From positions 62,001-126,000 of the forward strand of contig PENC01000011.1 in assembly GCA_003674045.1 (NCBI GenBank): a stretch of 64,000 nucleotides of DNA, read 5' to 3'. The first letter of the stretch is position 1. Each line of letters begins with the position of its first letter. The position numbers were made by a program, and so were the translations under genes. The notes under the pieces were generated by a model. That model searched no databases and was not told where the DNA came from. It saw only the letters and a program-made list of their open reading frames with translations. Shown piece after piece: positions 51,796 to 60,094 of the stretch. Origin of the DNA: Streptomyces griseocarneus (GTDB taxonomy: Bacteria; Actinomycetota; Actinomycetes; Streptomycetales; Streptomycetaceae).

Positions 51796-53022
51796 ATGTC
51801 CGCCCCGACCATGGACCCCGGCACCGCGATGACGACCCTGCTCTCCCCGCAGGGCAAGCGCGACCCCTACCCCCTCTACGAGGCCCTGCGCCAGTACGGC
51901 CCGATCCTTCCCCTCGGGCCCGGCCACCTCCTCGTCACCGGGCACCAGGAATGCGCCCGCGCTCTGCGCGAGCCCGCCCTGTTGTCCACCGACGCGGATG
52001 TGCAGGACAGCGTGCTGCCCGGCTGGCGCGAGCACTCCTCCTGGCGCTGGCTCACCAAGAACATGCTGTTCAGCAACAACCCCGACCACGACCGCTACCG
52101 CCGTTTCTTCAGCGTCGCGTTCACCCCCCGCCGCATCGCCGACCTGCGGCCTGTCGTGGAGGAGCGCATCACCGCGCTGGTGGAGCGCCTCGCCGGACTC
52201 GGCGCGGACGGCGCCCCCGTCGACTTCATGGCGGAGTTCGCGTTCCGGGTGCCCATGGCCGTGATGGGCGAGTTGCTGGGCATCCCCGAGGCGGAGCAGC
52301 CCGGCTTCCGCGACGGCATCGGCGCCATCACCACCTCGCTGGAGCCCATCCGCGACCTCGCCCAGCTCCTGCCGGGCGACGCCGCGATGGACGAGTTCGC
52401 CGTCTACTTCTCCGACCTGGTGGCGAAGCGGCGCGCCGAGCCCGGTCCCGACATCGTCAGCGAGATGGTGCGGCTGCGCGACGAGAACGGGGCCCTCAGC
52501 GAGGAGGAGCTCGTCGCCAACTTCATGCTCCTGCTGGTCGCTGGCACCGAGGCCCCCATGGACCTCATCGGCAACGCGCTGCGGCTCGCCCTGGAGCACC
52601 CCGGACACGCCGAACGGCTCCGGCAGGATCCGTCCCTGGCGCCCGGCTGGATCGAGGAGACCCTGCGCTTCGACCCCGCCGCCCAGATCCTCAACCGCGT
52701 GGCCGCCCGGGACACCGACTTCTTCGGCATGCCCGTCCCCGAGGGCGGCAAGCTCACGCTGCTCATCGCGGCCGGCAACCGCGACCCCCGGAGATACACC
52801 GACCCCGGCGTCTTCGACCCCGGACGCGAGGGCAACCACGCGCTGACGCTCAGCGGCGGCGCCCACTACTGCCTCGGCGCGGGGCTCGCCCGCATGCAGG
52901 CGGAGATCGCGCTGCCCGCCGTGCTGCGCCGTCTCCCCGGCCTGGCGCTCGCGGGCGAACCCACCTTCCGCGACCAGATCGTCCAGCGGGGATTCGGCCA
53001 ACTCCCCGTGAAGTGCGGGTAG
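51796..53022 (+). CDS. Cytochrome P450 with atypical I-helix and heme loop
   Basis: This 408-residue bacterial P450 has the EETLR (ExxR) motif, the heme-binding Cys359 in LSGGAHYCLGAGLAR and an I-helix reading LLLVAGTEAPMDL. The oxygen-activating Thr expected in AGxxT is Ala253, and the Phe usual at the start of the heme loop is Leu. Some P450s that lack the Thr do unusual chemistry. In the caryoynencin cluster the last gene is a P450 that hydroxylates and shifts a double bond. AAGGAGAGAG precedes ATG 51796. Confidence 0.92.
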   Translation: MSAPTMDPGTAMTTLLSPQGKRDPYPLYEALRQYGPILPLGPGHLLVTGHQECARALREPALLSTDADVQDSVLPGWREHSSWRWLTKNMLFSNNPDHDRYRRFFSVAFTPRRIADLRPVVEERITALVERLAGLGADGAPVDFMAEFAFRVPMAVMGELLGIPEAEQPGFRDGIGAITTSLEPIRDLAQLLPGDAAMDEFAVYFSDLVAKRRAEPGPDIVSEMVRLRDENGALSEEELVANFMLLLVAGTEAPMDLIGNALRLALEHPGHAERLRQDPSLAPGWIEETLRFDPAAQILNRVAARDTDFFGMPVPEGGKLTLLIAAGNRDPRRYTDPGVFDPGREGNHALTLSGGAHYCLGAGLARMQAEIALPAVLRRLPGLALAGEPTFRDQIVQRGFGQLPVKCG

Positions 53023-53071
53023 GAGCGGCACACGTCACATTACGTCAGCTCTGAGTGACGCTGTATGCTCC

Positions 53072-53096
53072 GGTGAGTTGGAAAAACCAACCCACC
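53072..53096. promoter_or_regulatory. Inverted-repeat operator, copy 2, with promoter
   Basis: GGTGAGTTGG (53072-53081), AAAAA, CCAACCCACC (53087-53096): 9 of 10 arm positions pair, and the arms and 10-5-10 layout match the 43947 copy. A -10-like TATGCT (53064-53069) with TTACGT about 18 bases before lies directly upstream, so a bound repressor would block the start of the exporter transcript. Confidence 0.78.
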
Positions 53097-53109
53097 TCCG
53101 AGGAGAGCG

Positions 53110-54516
53110 ATGACTCAGACTGCCGCCGGTGTGGCGAGCAGTGCGACGAAGCCCCGCTTCGCTCCAGTGTTCGCCGTCGTAGTTGCCGGGGTTGCGATGT
53201 CCAACCTCGACATGTTCATCGTGAACGTCGCCCTTCCCGACATCGGCGAACAGTTCTCCGGCTCCTCGCTGGCGTCCCTGTCGTGGATCCTCAACGCGTA
53301 CGCGGTCGTCTTCGCCGCGCTGCTCGTCCCGGCGGGCAGCCTCGCGGACCGCACCAGCCCCCGCACGGCCTACCTCGCGGGCATCGCCGTCTTCACGGTC
53401 GCGTCGGCGGCCTGCGCGATCGCCCCCGGGGTATGGGTCCTCGTGGCGGCGCGCGTCGTCCAGGCCGTCGGCGCGGCCATGCTCATCCCCTCCTCTCTCG
53501 GCCTGCTGCTTGCCGCCGCCCCGCCCGAGAAGCGGATCGCGGCGGTGCGCGGCTGGACGGCCATCAGCGGTGTGGCCGCGGCCCTCGGCCCCGTCGCGGG
53601 CGGCCTGCTCACCCAGCTCGACTGGCGCTGGGTCTTCCTGGTCAACCTGCCGATCGGTATCTTCGCGCTCGCCCTCGGCGTCCGCGTGCTGCCGCGCACC
53701 CCCGCCCGGGAGAACGCCGGCCGGATCGACCTGCCGGGCGCCGTGCTGCTCACCCTCGGCATCGCCGTGATCGCCCTCGGGCTCGTCAAGAGCGAGGACT
53801 GGGGCTGGGGTTCCGCCCCGACCATCGGCTCGCTGGTGGCCGGTGTCGTCCTGCTGGGCCTGTTCGTCGCGAGCTCGGCGCGCCACCCCTCCCCGATCCT
53901 GCCGCTGAACCTCCTGCGGGTGCCCGCCGTCAGCCCCTCCACCCTCGCCAACCTGCTCTTCGCCGTGGCCTTCGGCGCGATGCTGCTCTCCGCCGTGCTC
54001 TGGTGCCAGCAGGTGTGGCACTGGTCCCCGCTGAGGACCGGCCTCGCCATCGCGCCCGGCCCGCTGATGGTCCCCGGCTTCGCCATGGGCATCGGCCCGG
54101 TGATCCGCAAGTTCGGCTCGGCCGTGGTCTCCGCGGTCGGCAGCGTCGTCTTCGCCGTCGGCATCGCCTGGTGGATCTACCGCCTCGACACCGGCCACGA
54201 CTACGCGGCGGGCCTGCTCCCCGGCATGCTGCTCACCGGCATCGGCGTGGGCCTGGTGGTGCCGACGCTGGTCGGCGCCGCGGTGGCGGCCCTGCCGCCG
54301 CAGAGCTTCTCCACCGGTTCGGCCGTCGTCACGATGGCCCGTCAGGTCGGCTCGGTGCTCGGAGTCGCCCTCCTCGTCGCCTTCCTCGCCGCGCCGCACG
54401 GCGGTGACCCCGTCACCTCCTTCGACCACGGCTGGGAATTCATCCTCGTGTCGGCCGCGGCCGCGGCGGTGGTATGCCTCTTCATCCCCCGCGCGCGGAA
54501 GAAAGAAGCGGCGTGA
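53110..54516 (+). CDS. MFS exporter (DHA2 family) of the polyyne-type cluster
   Basis: This 468-residue transporter has 12-14 helices with LDMFIVNVALPDIG in helix 1, GSLADRTSPRTAYLAG in the first cytoplasmic loop and GWTAISGVAAALGPVAGG (antiporter motif). It is of the multidrug/antibiotic efflux kind. The shared operator links it to the fatty-acid cluster. If the product is toxic, as polyynes are, this pump would provide export and self-protection. A strong terminator follows, which closes the cluster. Confidence 0.92.
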   Translation: MTQTAAGVASSATKPRFAPVFAVVVAGVAMSNLDMFIVNVALPDIGEQFSGSSLASLSWILNAYAVVFAALLVPAGSLADRTSPRTAYLAGIAVFTVASAACAIAPGVWVLVAARVVQAVGAAMLIPSSLGLLLAAAPPEKRIAAVRGWTAISGVAAALGPVAGGLLTQLDWRWVFLVNLPIGIFALALGVRVLPRTPARENAGRIDLPGAVLLTLGIAVIALGLVKSEDWGWGSAPTIGSLVAGVVLLGLFVASSARHPSPILPLNLLRVPAVSPSTLANLLFAVAFGAMLLSAVLWCQQVWHWSPLRTGLAIAPGPLMVPGFAMGIGPVIRKFGSAVVSAVGSVVFAVGIAWWIYRLDTGHDYAAGLLPGMLLTGIGVGLVVPTLVGAAVAALPPQSFSTGSAVVTMARQVGSVLGVALLVAFLAAPHGGDPVTSFDHGWEFILVSAAAAAVVCLFIPRARKKEAA

Positions 54517-54627
54517 CGGTGTACGGTCCGGTGGAGCCCGGAGGAGTGCAAGCCCCCGAAACCTCCCGACTCACGCGCCCCCACGGCGCGGCCGCGGCCT
54601 GACCCGCCGTCGGCACGACGTACACCC

Positions 54628-54682
54628 GGCCGGGCGGCCCGTGTGCGCGGTGGACAACCGCGCCGGGCCGCCCGGCCCTTTT
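54628..54682 (+). terminator. Strong rho-independent terminator after the exporter
   Basis: A 14-bp perfect stem (54628-54641 with 54664-54677) encloses an inner 7-bp stem GCGCGGT/ACCGCGC and is followed by CTTTT. It is the best classical terminator of the window. The rest of the 344-base gap 54517-54860 has no gene; the promoter of the serine hydrolase should lie after this hairpin. Confidence 0.85.
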
Positions 54683-54860
54683 GCGTGCCGCTTCCACGCC
54701 GCTTTTCCGTACCGCCCGGCGGACCACCGTAGGGGGGTTATCTCCACCCCGGACCGGGGGACCAGGTCCATGGTCCACCGGTCCCCGCTCTGATGGACTG
54801 GGTGCGGCGGGAGGGAAAGGCCCTCACCGCGACACCGGAACACAGGGGGACAACGGCACC

Positions 54861-56066
54861 ATGCGCGCGTACGGACGAAGGAAGCGCTGCTCGAAGGCCC
54901 TGGCCGTGATCGCCGCCACGGCGGCGGTGGCCGTGGCGGCACCGCAGGCGAGCGCCACCGGATCGCAGACGGTGGGCAAGGGCCGCTACGACAGGAGCGC
55001 CCTGGCCGCCGACGTCCGCGCGGTGCGGGAAGCGAGCGGCGAGGTGAGCGTCCTCGCCGAGGTCTCCACCGGGCGCGGCTCCCTGCGCGCGAGGGCGTCG
55101 ACGGGGGAGCAGACGCCGTGGGACGCGCGCTTCCGCGCCGCCAGCACGACGAAGACCTTCGTCGCCACGGTCGCCCTCCAGCTCGTGGCCGAGGGAAAGC
55201 TGAAGCTGGACGACACCGTCGAGAAGTGGCTGCCCGGCGTCGTCTCGGGCCACGGCAACGACGGATCGAGGATCACCGTGAGGGACCTGCTCCAGCAGAC
55301 CAGCGGCCTCTTCGACTACGTACGCGACCCCGAACTCGTCCAGGCCCTCCAGGACTTCGACGAGCACCGCCACGACGCGACCCCGCCCGAGGAATGGGTG
55401 GCCGTCGCCATGCGCCACGAGCCGCTCTTCACCCCGGACCCGGCGCACCCCCGCTTCGCGTACTCCAACACCAACTACCTCCTCGCGGGCATGATCATCG
55501 AGAAGGCGGGCGGACGGCCCTGGCAGGAACAGGTCGAGCGCCGCATCACCACCCCGCTGGGACTGCGGCACACGACCGTGACCGGCACCGACCCCCGCAT
55601 CCGCGGCCCCCACGCCCGGGTCTTCTTCGGCCTTCCCGACGGCAAGCGGCTGGACGTCACGGAACACACCGTCCAGCACACCGCCGACTCGGCGGTCGTC
55701 AGCACCACCGAGGATCTCAACACCTTCTTCCGCGCCCTGGTCACCGGCAGGCTGCTCCCCAAGGCACAGCTGGCGGAGATGCAGCGCACCGTCGAGCGGA
55801 CCGGTGACAGCGGTGACCTCGCCGAGTGGCCGGAGGGCGGCTACGGGCTGGGGCTGCGCTGGACGCCGCTGTCCTGCGGCGGAGGGTACTGGCACCACGA
55901 GGGCGACGGCCTCGGCTCGTACACCCGCACCGGCGTGACGCCGGACGGCAAACGGTCGGTCGCCGTGTCCATCACCAGTGCCGGGAGCGTGCCCGACCTG
56001 GAGCGGATCGGTCCCGCGACGCGCAAGCTCGTCGACGACGCCCTGTGCGCTCCGCGTCCGTCCTGA
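54861..56066 (+). CDS. Secreted serine hydrolase, D-Ala-D-Ala carboxypeptidase/beta-lactamase fold
   Basis: This 401-residue exported enzyme has a signal peptide (about 1-33, ending ASA-TG) and the motifs Ser95-x-x-Lys98 (ASTTK), YSN (FAYSNTNY) and HEG near the C-terminus. It resembles the truncated gene at the left edge of the window (2-1096), including YSNT and LRHT segments, so the two are distant paralogs. Family members trim peptidoglycan stems, but many cleave other amides or esters. It is transcribed alone between a terminator and an ABC transporter operon. Confidence 0.92.
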   Translation: MRAYGRRKRCSKALAVIAATAAVAVAAPQASATGSQTVGKGRYDRSALAADVRAVREASGEVSVLAEVSTGRGSLRARASTGEQTPWDARFRAASTTKTFVATVALQLVAEGKLKLDDTVEKWLPGVVSGHGNDGSRITVRDLLQQTSGLFDYVRDPELVQALQDFDEHRHDATPPEEWVAVAMRHEPLFTPDPAHPRFAYSNTNYLLAGMIIEKAGGRPWQEQVERRITTPLGLRHTTVTGTDPRIRGPHARVFFGLPDGKRLDVTEHTVQHTADSAVVSTTEDLNTFFRALVTGRLLPKAQLAEMQRTVERTGDSGDLAEWPEGGYGLGLRWTPLSCGGGYWHHEGDGLGSYTRTGVTPDGKRSVAVSITSAGSVPDLERIGPATRKLVDDALCAPRPS

Positions 56067-56102
56067 ATCCCGTCCGGGATCCGTACCGGATCCCGGCGGG
56101 GA

Positions 56103-56160
56103 TTGACATGAGGCGTGGCCGTCCATAATGCTCATTCCACTAGCTGACTAGTTAATTAGC
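56103..56160 (+). promoter_or_regulatory. Promoter and probable operator of the ABC-YtrA operon
   Basis: TTGACA (56103-56108) with a 17-base spacer to TAATGC (56126-56131) is close to the sigma-70/HrdB consensus and rare in this DNA. A/T-rich partly palindromic ACTAGCTGACTAG and TTAATTAG follow at 56138-56159, between the -10 and the start codon, as expected for an operator of the GntR/YtrA regulator encoded at the end of the operon. Confidence 0.65.
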
Positions 56161-56170
56161 AAGGTGGGCG

Positions 56171-57118
56171 ATGGGTGGGACGGCACCGCCCGGCGGCGGG
56201 GACCGCTGGGCGATGGAGGCACGGGGGCTCGGCAAGCGCTACGGGAGGAAGTGGGCGCTGCGCGACTGCTCCTTCCGGCTGCCGGCAGGCGCGATCTGCG
56301 GGCTCGTGGGCTCCAACGGCGCGGGCAAGAGCACACTGCTGAGCCTCGCGGCCCGGCTGACGCGGCCGACGACCGGCGGCCTGAGCCTCTTCGGCACGGC
56401 CGTGACCGAGGACGAGGTGCTGGCGCGCTGCGCCTATCTGGCCCAGGACAAGCCGCTCTTCCCGCGGTTCACGGTCGAGGAGACCCTGCGCATGGGCGCC
56501 GAGCTCAACCCGCGCTGGGACCGGGCCGTCGCCGAGCGGATCGTGCGGTCCGGCCCGGTGCCGATGGGCGACCGCGTGGGGACGCTCTCCGGCGGCCAGC
56601 GCTCCCGGCTCGCCCTCGCCCTCGCCTTCGGCAAGCGCCCCGAACTGCTGCTGCTGGACGAGCCGATGGCCGAGCTCGACCCGCTGTCCCAGCACGAGAT
56701 CGCGGGCCTGCTGATGGCGGAGGCGGCGGAGCAGGGCACGACCGTCCTGATGTCCTCCCACCAGCTCGCCGACGTGGCCACCATGTGCGACCACCTGCTG
56801 GCCGTCGCCGACGGCCGGGTCCGGCTCGCGGGCGCGATCGACGAGCTGCTCGACGCGCACCGCCTGGTGACGGGCGCGTACCTGGTCGACGGCGTGCCGC
56901 CGGAGATCGCCCGGCACACCGTCGTCGAATCGCGCACCACGGGGCGTCAGTTCACCGCGCTGATCCGGCGGCAGGGGCCGGTGGAGGGCGACTGGAGGGC
57001 CACCGAGCCCAGCCTGGAGGAGGTGCTGCTGGGGTACCTGCGCTCGCCCGGCACGCCACCGCTGCTGACGGCGGACGCGCAGGTGACGGACGAGCACGAA
57101 GGGGAGGTGGCCGCATGA
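56171..57118 (+). CDS. ABC transporter ATPase
   Basis: This 315-residue ATPase has Walker A GSNGAGKST, Q-loop YLAQDKPLF, signature LSGGQRSR, Walker B LLLLDEP and the H-loop SSHQLAD. The C-terminal 90 residues are a divergent extension. It pairs with the permease downstream (ATGA overlap). The order ATPase-permease-YtrA-type regulator is typical of inducible pumps answering cell-envelope stress. The start is close to the ribosome-binding site AAGGTGG. Confidence 0.92.
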   Translation: MGGTAPPGGGDRWAMEARGLGKRYGRKWALRDCSFRLPAGAICGLVGSNGAGKSTLLSLAARLTRPTTGGLSLFGTAVTEDEVLARCAYLAQDKPLFPRFTVEETLRMGAELNPRWDRAVAERIVRSGPVPMGDRVGTLSGGQRSRLALALAFGKRPELLLLDEPMAELDPLSQHEIAGLLMAEAAEQGTTVLMSSHQLADVATMCDHLLAVADGRVRLAGAIDELLDAHRLVTGAYLVDGVPPEIARHTVVESRTTGRQFTALIRRQGPVEGDWRATEPSLEEVLLGYLRSPGTPPLLTADAQVTDEHEGEVAA

Positions 57119-58119
57119 GCGCGACCGTGACCACGGGGACGGGGAACGAGGCCACCGGCGAAGGAGGCAAGCAGCCGCCGCGCGTGCTGCGCGGCATGGC
57201 GTGGCTCGTCTGGCGGCAGCACCGTGTCGCCTTCCTCGCCTGCCTGCTCCTGACGGCGGCGGGAGTCGCCAACATGCTCTGGGAGCGCGCCGCGACCCGG
57301 GACTTCCTGAAGAACCCCAGGCCGGGAGCCCTCGCCGTCGACGTCGCCGGTCTCTTCGCGAACTCGTCGTACGACTCCGCCTACCAGGACGGGGCCTGGC
57401 TGGTGACCTGCCTGCCGCTGGCCGTGGGCGTCTTCCTCGGCGCCCCGCTGATCGCGGGCGACCTGGAACGCGGCACCCTCAAGCTGGTGACCACCCAGTC
57501 GATGACGCGCCGTCACTGGCTGACGGTCAAGGTCGCCGCGGCGGCGCTCGTCACCCTCGTCTGCTCGGTGGCGCTCTCCGCCGTCTACACCTGGTGGTGG
57601 CGGCCCGCCCACGACCTGGTGAACACCGGCCGGTGGACGGACGGCGTCGTCTTCGACACGACCGGTCCCATGCCCGTGGCCATGGCCCTGCTGAATCTCG
57701 CCGTCGGCATCGCGGCGGGCGTGCTCGTCCGCCGTGTCCTGCCCGCCATGGCGCTGACCTTCGCCTTCGGCTTCTTCGTCCTCGGCTGGCTCTGGGACGG
57801 TGTCCGGCTGCTGCCCTTCACCCCACGGGTGATCACCAATCCGGTGGAGCAGGGACAGCCGCCCGTACCCGAGGGCGGCGCGCGATTCGACAACTGGACC
57901 GTCGACGCCCACGGAGGGCTGCACGGCTTCGGCACCTGCTTCAACGAGCACACCCCCGCCGACTGCCGGACCAACCAGGGCATCGTCGCCGAGCGCCTGG
58001 ACTACTTCGGCTTCGACCAGATGAACACCATGCAGTGGGTGGACGCCGGGATCCTGCTGGCCGTCACCGTCCTGATCGCCGGCCTCACCCTGGGGTGGGT
58101 CCGAAAGCGTTCGCTGTGA
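57115..58119 (+). CDS. ABC transporter permease
   Basis: This 334-residue membrane protein has about six helices (LACLLLTAAGVANML, LPLAVGVFLGAPLIAG, AAALVTLVCSVALSAVYTWW and others) and a large extracytoplasmic loop before the last helix. GDLERGTLKLVTTQSMTRRHW is a cytoplasmic coupling-type segment seen in ABC-2-like permeases. It works with the ATPase just upstream. The exported substrate is unknown; a cationic or lipid-II-binding antibiotic is one possibility by analogy with YtrA-regulated pumps. Confidence 0.9.
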   Translation: MSATVTTGTGNEATGEGGKQPPRVLRGMAWLVWRQHRVAFLACLLLTAAGVANMLWERAATRDFLKNPRPGALAVDVAGLFANSSYDSAYQDGAWLVTCLPLAVGVFLGAPLIAGDLERGTLKLVTTQSMTRRHWLTVKVAAAALVTLVCSVALSAVYTWWWRPAHDLVNTGRWTDGVVFDTTGPMPVAMALLNLAVGIAAGVLVRRVLPAMALTFAFGFFVLGWLWDGVRLLPFTPRVITNPVEQGQPPVPEGGARFDNWTVDAHGGLHGFGTCFNEHTPADCRTNQGIVAERLDYFGFDQMNTMQWVDAGILLAVTVLIAGLTLGWVRKRSL

Positions 58120-58176
58120 GGCGCCGGAGCGGGAGCGCCCGGCCCTCGCGCACACGGACGGGATGAGGGGCGGCAC

Positions 58177-58563
58177 ATGGTCGAGTTCAGGATCGACCGG
58201 CAGAGCGGTATGGCCGCCTACCTGCAGATCGTGCAGCAGGTCCAGGAGGCGCTGCGGCTGGGCATCCTCGCCGAGGGCGACCAGCTGCCCACCGCCGCGA
58301 GCGTTGCCCGGAACACCAAGCTCAACCCCAACACGACGCTGAAGGCCTACCGTGAGCTCGAACACCTCGGGCTCGTCGAGCCCCGCCCCGGCGTGGGCAC
58401 CTTCGTGAGCGCCGTCCCGGCACGGACGCGGTCCCTCGCCGACTCCCCGCTGCGCGGGGAGCTCTCGGACTGGATGCGCCGCGCCTGCGCGGCCGGGCTC
58501 GACTGGGACGACGTCTCCGCGCTCGTCACCGCCGCCCGCGCGGAGCACTACCCCACCGCCTGA
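58177..58563 (+). CDS. GntR family transcriptional regulator, YtrA subfamily
   Basis: This 128-residue protein has a winged helix-turn-helix (about 15-75) with PTAASVARNTKLNPNTTLKAYRELEHLGLV and the short helical C-terminal tail of the YtrA subfamily, too small for a ligand domain. Such regulators repress the neighbouring ABC operon until cell-wall antibiotics arrive. The gene follows the permease after 57 bases and is likely autoregulated through the A/T-rich repeat before the ATPase gene. Confidence 0.93.
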   Translation: MVEFRIDRQSGMAAYLQIVQQVQEALRLGILAEGDQLPTAASVARNTKLNPNTTLKAYRELEHLGLVEPRPGVGTFVSAVPARTRSLADSPLRGELSDWMRRACAAGLDWDDVSALVTAARAEHYPTA

Positions 58564-58636
58564 CCCACCGCCGCCACCCGGCCGGACGCGCCGAAAGCCC
58601 GGCGGCACCCCACTGACGAAACGGCAGCACACCACC

Positions 58637-59893
58637 ATGAACCCGGCCCCGCCCCCCGGCATACCCGGCTCCTGCGCGACGGACACCGTCGCCGGGACCG
58701 GCCTGCCCGAGCCACCACCCGCCCACCCGGAGCACCCGCGGAAGAGCCCGTGGAAGCGCCCGAACCGCCGGCAGGCGGAACGCACCCTTCTGCTGCTCTG
58801 GCCGCCCCTCGCCGTCTACGCCGTCACCGCCGCGCTGCATCTCGTGCTGCTGGCCGCGATGGACGGGCCCGACGGCCCCGGACTCCGCGCGCGGCTGGTC
58901 TCCTGGGACGGCCTGCTGTACACCGACATAGCCGCCAACGGCTACCCGGACAGCTACACATACACGCCCGAAGGCCGGCTGACGGGGAACAACCTGGCCT
59001 TCTTCCCGCTGTACCCGCTGCTGATCCGGACCGTCCACGCGCTCACCGGTCTCGACCACGACATCGCGGGCATCGTCACCGCCCATCTGGCGCTGATCGC
59101 CGCGCTCTTCGCCGTCCACTCCCTGCTCACCCCGCTGTACGGGCGGCGCGCCGCGACCATCGCGATCGCCCTGCTGGCCGGGGCGCAGCCGATGGCCGTG
59201 GCCTTCTTCATGCCCTACAGCGAGTCGCTGTTCCTGGCCCTGGCCGCGGGCACCCTCCTCGCCGCGCACCGCCGCGCCTGGCTCACCGCGGGCACCCTCG
59301 CCCTGCTCACCGGGCTCACCCGGCCCGCCGCCGCGGCCGTCGTCGCCGCCCTGGCCGTGGCCGCGGGCCTCGAACTGCTGCGGCAGCGAAGATGGTCCGC
59401 CCGCCCCGTGGCGGCCGTCCTCCTGGGCTGTGCGGGTACCCCGCTGTACCTGTGGTGGGTGGGGCGGCGCGTCGGCGACCTCGACGCCTGGTTCACCATC
59501 CAGGAGGCGGGCTGGGGCACCCACTGGGACAACGGCAAGGCGTTCTGGGACTTCCTCACCGACACCTTCGCCCACGGGGACGGGTGGGTACCGGTCAGCA
59601 CGGCCGTGCTGCTGCTCGCGCTGATCTGTGCCACGGTGCTCGCCTGGGAGCGCGCCACTTGGCCGCCGCTGCTCGTCCACGGCACCGGCATCGTCCTGCT
59701 CACGCTCTGCCAGAGCAACTACTCCCACTCGAAGCTGCGGCTGCTGGTGCCCGCGCTGCTCTTCCTCGTCCCCGCCGCCCGCGCGCTGGCCCGCGCCCGT
59801 ACCCGTACGGCGGTCGTCGTCCTCGCCGCGGCGACGGCGTTCGGCTGCTGGTACGGGGCGCACATGCTCACGGTGTGGCACTACGCGATCTGA
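58637..59893 (+). CDS. PIG-V-like mannosyltransferase, membrane glycosyltransferase
   Basis: This 418-residue protein has a Pro-rich N-terminus and about ten hydrophobic helices. SWDGLLYTDIAANGYP and LAFFPLYPLLIR are typical of PIG-V and related lipid-linked mannosyltransferases with a catalytic Asp in the first loop (SWDG). Actinobacterial members use polyprenyl-phosphate mannose to glycosylate lipids or proteins outside the membrane. It is the last gene of its direction before a small hairpin; not obviously tied to the ABC operon. Confidence 0.88.
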   Translation: MNPAPPPGIPGSCATDTVAGTGLPEPPPAHPEHPRKSPWKRPNRRQAERTLLLLWPPLAVYAVTAALHLVLLAAMDGPDGPGLRARLVSWDGLLYTDIAANGYPDSYTYTPEGRLTGNNLAFFPLYPLLIRTVHALTGLDHDIAGIVTAHLALIAALFAVHSLLTPLYGRRAATIAIALLAGAQPMAVAFFMPYSESLFLALAAGTLLAAHRRAWLTAGTLALLTGLTRPAAAAVVAALAVAAGLELLRQRRWSARPVAAVLLGCAGTPLYLWWVGRRVGDLDAWFTIQEAGWGTHWDNGKAFWDFLTDTFAHGDGWVPVSTAVLLLALICATVLAWERATWPPLLVHGTGIVLLTLCQSNYSHSKLRLLVPALLFLVPAARALARARTRTAVVVLAAATAFGCWYGAHMLTVWHYAI

Positions 59894-59959
59894 CGATCGG
59901 GAGGTCATACGTCCCGGCGGGCCGTCATATGTCCCGGTTCCATGACCGCGTATGAGTAG

Positions 59960-60011
59960 CCGCATCGATGCGGAGAGTTAAAATTTTTGGCGGGTAGCCG
60001 CACAAGCGGCT
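59960..60011. terminator. Two small palindromes flanking an A/T-rich stretch
   Basis: CCGCATCGATGCGG (59960-59973) is a perfect 14-base palindrome, followed by AGAGTTAAAATTTTTGG, then AGCCGC/GCGGCT with an ACAA loop (59996-60011). The first could end the mannosyltransferase transcript; the A/T-rich run is also the likely promoter of the sigma-like gene at 60095. Confidence 0.5.
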
Positions 60012-60094
60012 CGGCTTTCCGGTTCATTGGATGCCGAGTGCATCGCGGCCACGCACAGCCACACCGCGCGACGGTATGACGGATCGAGGAGTCT

